A stretch of DNA of 64,000 nt, taken from positions 9,486,001 through 9,550,000 of the forward strand of contig NZ_CP016793.1 of the NCBI RefSeq assembly GCF_001701025.1. Direction: 5' to 3'. Positions 62,040 to 64,000 of this stretch are shown here, piece by piece. Each line of letters begins with the position of its first letter. Position 1 is the first letter of the stretch. Source of the DNA: Lentzea guizhouensis (GTDB lineage: Bacteria; Actinomycetota; Actinomycetes; Mycobacteriales; Pseudonocardiaceae). The position numbers and the translations under genes are program-made. The notes below the pieces were generated by a model, which was not told the origin of the DNA, made no database searches, and saw only the letters and a program-made list of their open reading frames with translations.

Positions 62040-62665
62040 CCAGGGTGCTGATCGTCGACGACCAGGCGTTGCTGCGGGCCAGCTTCCGGCTGTTGGTGGA
62101 CAACGAACCGGACCTGACCGTGGTGGGCGAGGCCGGCACCGGAGCCGAGGCGGTCGAGCTCGTCTCGGAGCTGGAGCCGGACGTCGTGCTGATGGACATC
62201 CGCATGCCGGAGATGGACGGCATCGAGGCCACGCGGCTGCTCGACGGGCCGCGCGTGCTGGTGCTGACCACGTTCGACCTGGACGAGTACGTGTTCGGCG
62301 CGTTGCGCGCCGGTGCGTCGGGGTTCCTGCTGAAGGACACGCCTCCCACCGAGCTGCTGGACGCGATCAGGGTGGTGGCGTCCGGTGAGTCGCTGCTGTC
62401 GCCGTCGGTCACCCGGCAGCTGATCGCGGAGTTCGTGCGGCAACAGTCCGCGCCGTCGGTGCGCGGGCTGGAGGTGCTGACCGAGCGGGAGAAGGAGGTG
62501 CTGACGTTGATCGCCCGCGGGCTGTCGAACGCGGAGATCATGGCTCGGCTTCACGTCAGCACCGGGACGGTGAAGACGCACATCGGGAACCTGCTGGCGA
62601 AGCTGCACGCACGGGACCGGGCGCAGCTGGTCATCGCGGCTTACGAGTCGGGGCTAGTCCGCTAG
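62036..62665 (+). CDS. NarL/LuxR-family response regulator (second module)
   Basis: A 209-residue regulator with phosphoacceptor Asp54 in LMDIRMP, Thr in VLTTFD, Lys in FLLKDTP and a LuxR-type HTH (VLTEREKEVLTLIARG, then STGTVKTHIGNLL). ATG 62036. It is a close paralogue of the regulator at 19017. Its end overlaps the convergent DUF5808 gene by 12 bases. Confidence 0.93.
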   Translation: MTRVLIVDDQALLRASFRLLVDNEPDLTVVGEAGTGAEAVELVSELEPDVVLMDIRMPEMDGIEATRLLDGPRVLVLTTFDLDEYVFGALRAGASGFLLKDTPPTELLDAIRVVASGESLLSPSVTRQLIAEFVRQQSAPSVRGLEVLTEREKEVLTLIARGLSNAEIMARLHVSTGTVKTHIGNLLAKLHARDRAQLVIAAYESGLVR

Positions 62666-63598
62666 CAGCGCCACGACGAGCAGCGCGGCCAGCGTCAGCC
62701 ACGACGCGGGGTGGCCGAGGTTGAGCGTCCACCGCGAGCCGACGCGCTGGTGCACGAGCAGCGCCGGGTCGGCGCGGTTCGCGTACACCAGACCGCCGAC
62801 GTGCCAGTGGCGGTCGTCATCGCGTTGCGCCACACCGCTGTCCTCGGTGTCATCGCGGTCGAGGCGGTGTCCGGCGTCGCCGGCCCGGACCAGCCAGACG
62901 ACCGCTCCCGCGAACGGAACGGCCGCCAGCACGGTCCAAGCCGGCCCTGACATGATTTCCCACAGCTGCAACGCCTTCACGGCCAGTGCGGCGATCACGG
63001 CTGTGGTCAGCACAGCGACGATCCGCACGGTCCCGGTCAGATAGGCGCGATAGGACCGTGCGGAGCTTTCCGGCCGTGCGGCGTCGAGCTCGGGGCGCGC
63101 ACGTGGGAGGGCCACCGCCGCGAAGACGCCGATCACCAGCACGACGACCTGGTTCGTCACCGGCCAGAACGCCTCCCAGGGCGTGTCCCGGACCAGGCCG
63201 AGGACCGCCGTGCCGCTGACGACCACCGCGGCGGGCACCAGCGCCGCCCACGGCAACCGGACCGGATCGGTGCGCAGGCTCGTGTCGGTGGTGACGCCCT
63301 GCCGGATCTGGGGCCAGGACCGCTTGACCCGGCTGACGAGGCCCGCCGCGGCCCAGTGCGCGAGCAGGCAGGCGACGACGAGCGCGGCCAGGAGCCAGGT
63401 CTCACCGAGGAGCGTGCCGGCGGCGGCGAGCACCCCGGACACGGCGACAGCGACCCGGTAGCCCACGCGGATGGGCCTCAGCTCTCCCGTCCTCCCGTGC
63501 GGCACGCGGACTCCGAACGGCAGCGTGGGCCTCGCCGTCGCCGGCAGCACCAGGAACCCCGCCGTCACGAGGACGATCCAGCCGATCTGCACGGTCAT
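62654..63598 (-). CDS. DUF5808-domain membrane protein
   Basis: A 314-residue protein with six to eight membrane helices and a C-terminal DUF5808-type segment (DDDRHWHVGGLVYANRADPALLVHQR, described by its HW..G..Y.N..D pattern near residue 262). The ATG overlaps the GntR stop (ATGA). Its context, behind a YtrA-type GntR regulator, is common for these proteins, which may act with ABC transporters; none is next to it. Function unknown. Confidence 0.85.
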   Translation of the reverse strand: MTVQIGWIVLVTAGFLVLPATARPTLPFGVRVPHGRTGELRPIRVGYRVAVAVSGVLAAAGTLLGETWLLAALVVACLLAHWAAAGLVSRVKRSWPQIRQGVTTDTSLRTDPVRLPWAALVPAAVVVSGTAVLGLVRDTPWEAFWPVTNQVVVLVIGVFAAVALPRARPELDAARPESSARSYRAYLTGTVRIVAVLTTAVIAALAVKALQLWEIMSGPAWTVLAAVPFAGAVVWLVRAGDAGHRLDRDDTEDSGVAQRDDDRHWHVGGLVYANRADPALLVHQRVGSRWTLNLGHPASWLTLAALLVVALLAD

Positions 63599-63990
63599 GC
63601 CCGTCCTCCCCCGGCGAACCCGTCCAGCACTTCCTCGCTGCGTCCGAGCACGTCCTCACGGGTGAGCCCCTGCGTCGTCGCCTCGGCGAGCAGGGTGCGC
63701 AGCCGGGACTGCCACGTCTCCGCGAATCCCGCGTCCGGTGGTCCGGTCGTGTGGTCGCGCCGCACGACCGCACCGCTCTTGCGGTTGATCCGGATCACCC
63801 CCTCCTGGCGCAGCAGGTCGTAGGCCTTGCTGACGGTGTGGAAGTTGATGCCGAGATCGACCCCGAGCTGCCTCGTGGACGGCAGCGGGTCGCCCGCCTT
63901 CAACGCCCCGGTCGCGACGGCTTCCACCACCCGGTCGCGGATCTGCTGGTAGATCGGCGTGTCGCTGTCGAGGTCGATCGTCAGTAGCAC
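63595..63990 (-). CDS. GntR-family regulator, YtrA subfamily
   Basis: A 131-residue short GntR regulator. The HTH (IYQQIRDRVVEAVATG, LPSTRQLGVDLGINFHTVSKAYDLLRQEG) is complete, and the C-terminal part is too short for a large effector domain, as in YtrA. The GTG is at 63990, only 10 bases from the window end, so its promoter lies outside. It leads an operon with the DUF5808 gene. Confidence 0.92.
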   Translation of the reverse strand: MLLTIDLDSDTPIYQQIRDRVVEAVATGALKAGDPLPSTRQLGVDLGINFHTVSKAYDLLRQEGVIRINRKSGAVVRRDHTTGPPDAGFAETWQSRLRTLLAEATTQGLTREDVLGRSEEVLDGFAGGGRA

Positions 63991-64000
63991 GACCTCAAGT

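Noticed and set aside
1..64000. Mobile elements, tRNA-linked att sites, prophage
   Set aside because: No transposase, integrase, terminal repeats or tRNA gene recognised. The inserted blocks in the proteasome locus lack boundary repeats that I could see.

Overview
The window is very GC-rich, gene-dense DNA from an actinobacterium. GTG and TTG starts are common and ATGA or GTGA stop/start overlaps are frequent. A full Pup-proteasome gene set (dop, pup, prcB, prcA, pafA, pafB, pafC), a DmdR/IdeR-type iron box, a GylR-type glycerol operon and cell-wall NlpC/P60 enzymes fit an actinomycete of the Pseudonocardiaceae type (Lentzea, Saccharothrix or Actinosynnema-like). That placement is inferred from gene content, not from a phylogeny. 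I saw no rRNA, tRNA, CRISPR array, insertion sequence or prophage.

Layout. 1-2.0 kb: an iron-siderophore-binding lipoprotein and an MFS exporter (cut by the window start) behind an iron box. 2.2-5.1 kb: a small Cys-rich protein, a small secreted protein and two paralogous coiled-coil NlpC/P60 hydrolases; the second has a structured leader that may be a c-di-AMP riboswitch. 5.2-7.4 kb: a cysteine-free HesB/IscA-like protein, an unknown protein behind a LexA-type SOS box, a VIT/CCC1 transporter and a DUF5709 protein. 7.4-10.5 kb: beta-phosphoglucomutase plus a GH65 disaccharide phosphorylase. 10.5-14 kb: SDR, SnoaL-like protein, zinc dehydrogenase and secreted GH64 glucanase. 14-19.7 kb: an OmpR-type two-component system, then an ABC-2 exporter divergent from a NarL-type two-component system. 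19.7-25.1 kb: AsnC regulator, M24 peptidase, 5'-3' exonuclease, Eis-like acetyltransferase, an unknown protein and a DUF4333 protein.

25.2-34.5 kb (minus strand): helY, htpG, a lipid kinase, tatC, tatA, a small membrane protein, pafC and pafB. 34.5-40.7 kb: an insert between pafB and pafA holding a haloacetate-dehalogenase-like hydrolase, a secreted beta-propeller protein and a very large GHKL/Hsp90-type ATPase whose C-terminal 40% is nine repeats of about 64 residues. This is the most unusual gene here. 40.8-42.1 kb: pafA. 42.2-50.6 kb: a second insert with a PAP2-lipid kinase fusion, a GylR-glpK-glpD glycerol unit with two matching palindromic operators, a MarR unit, a GNAT and a PadR/hydrolase unit. 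50.7-54.2 kb: prcA, prcB, pup and dop. 54.3-64 kb: an FtsX-family permease, Nudix hydrolase, aldo-keto reductase, GH5 cellulase, a second ABC exporter/NarL two-component module, a DUF5808 membrane protein and a YtrA-type GntR regulator.

How the genes work together. Dop deamidates Pup, PafA ligates it to lysines, and PrcA/PrcB form the 20S core. PafB and PafC are WYL-family DNA-damage regulators. The proteasome locus is split by unrelated cargo into three pieces. Many convergent gene pairs are separated by near-perfect hairpins, and several regulator genes sit beside obvious palindromic operators.
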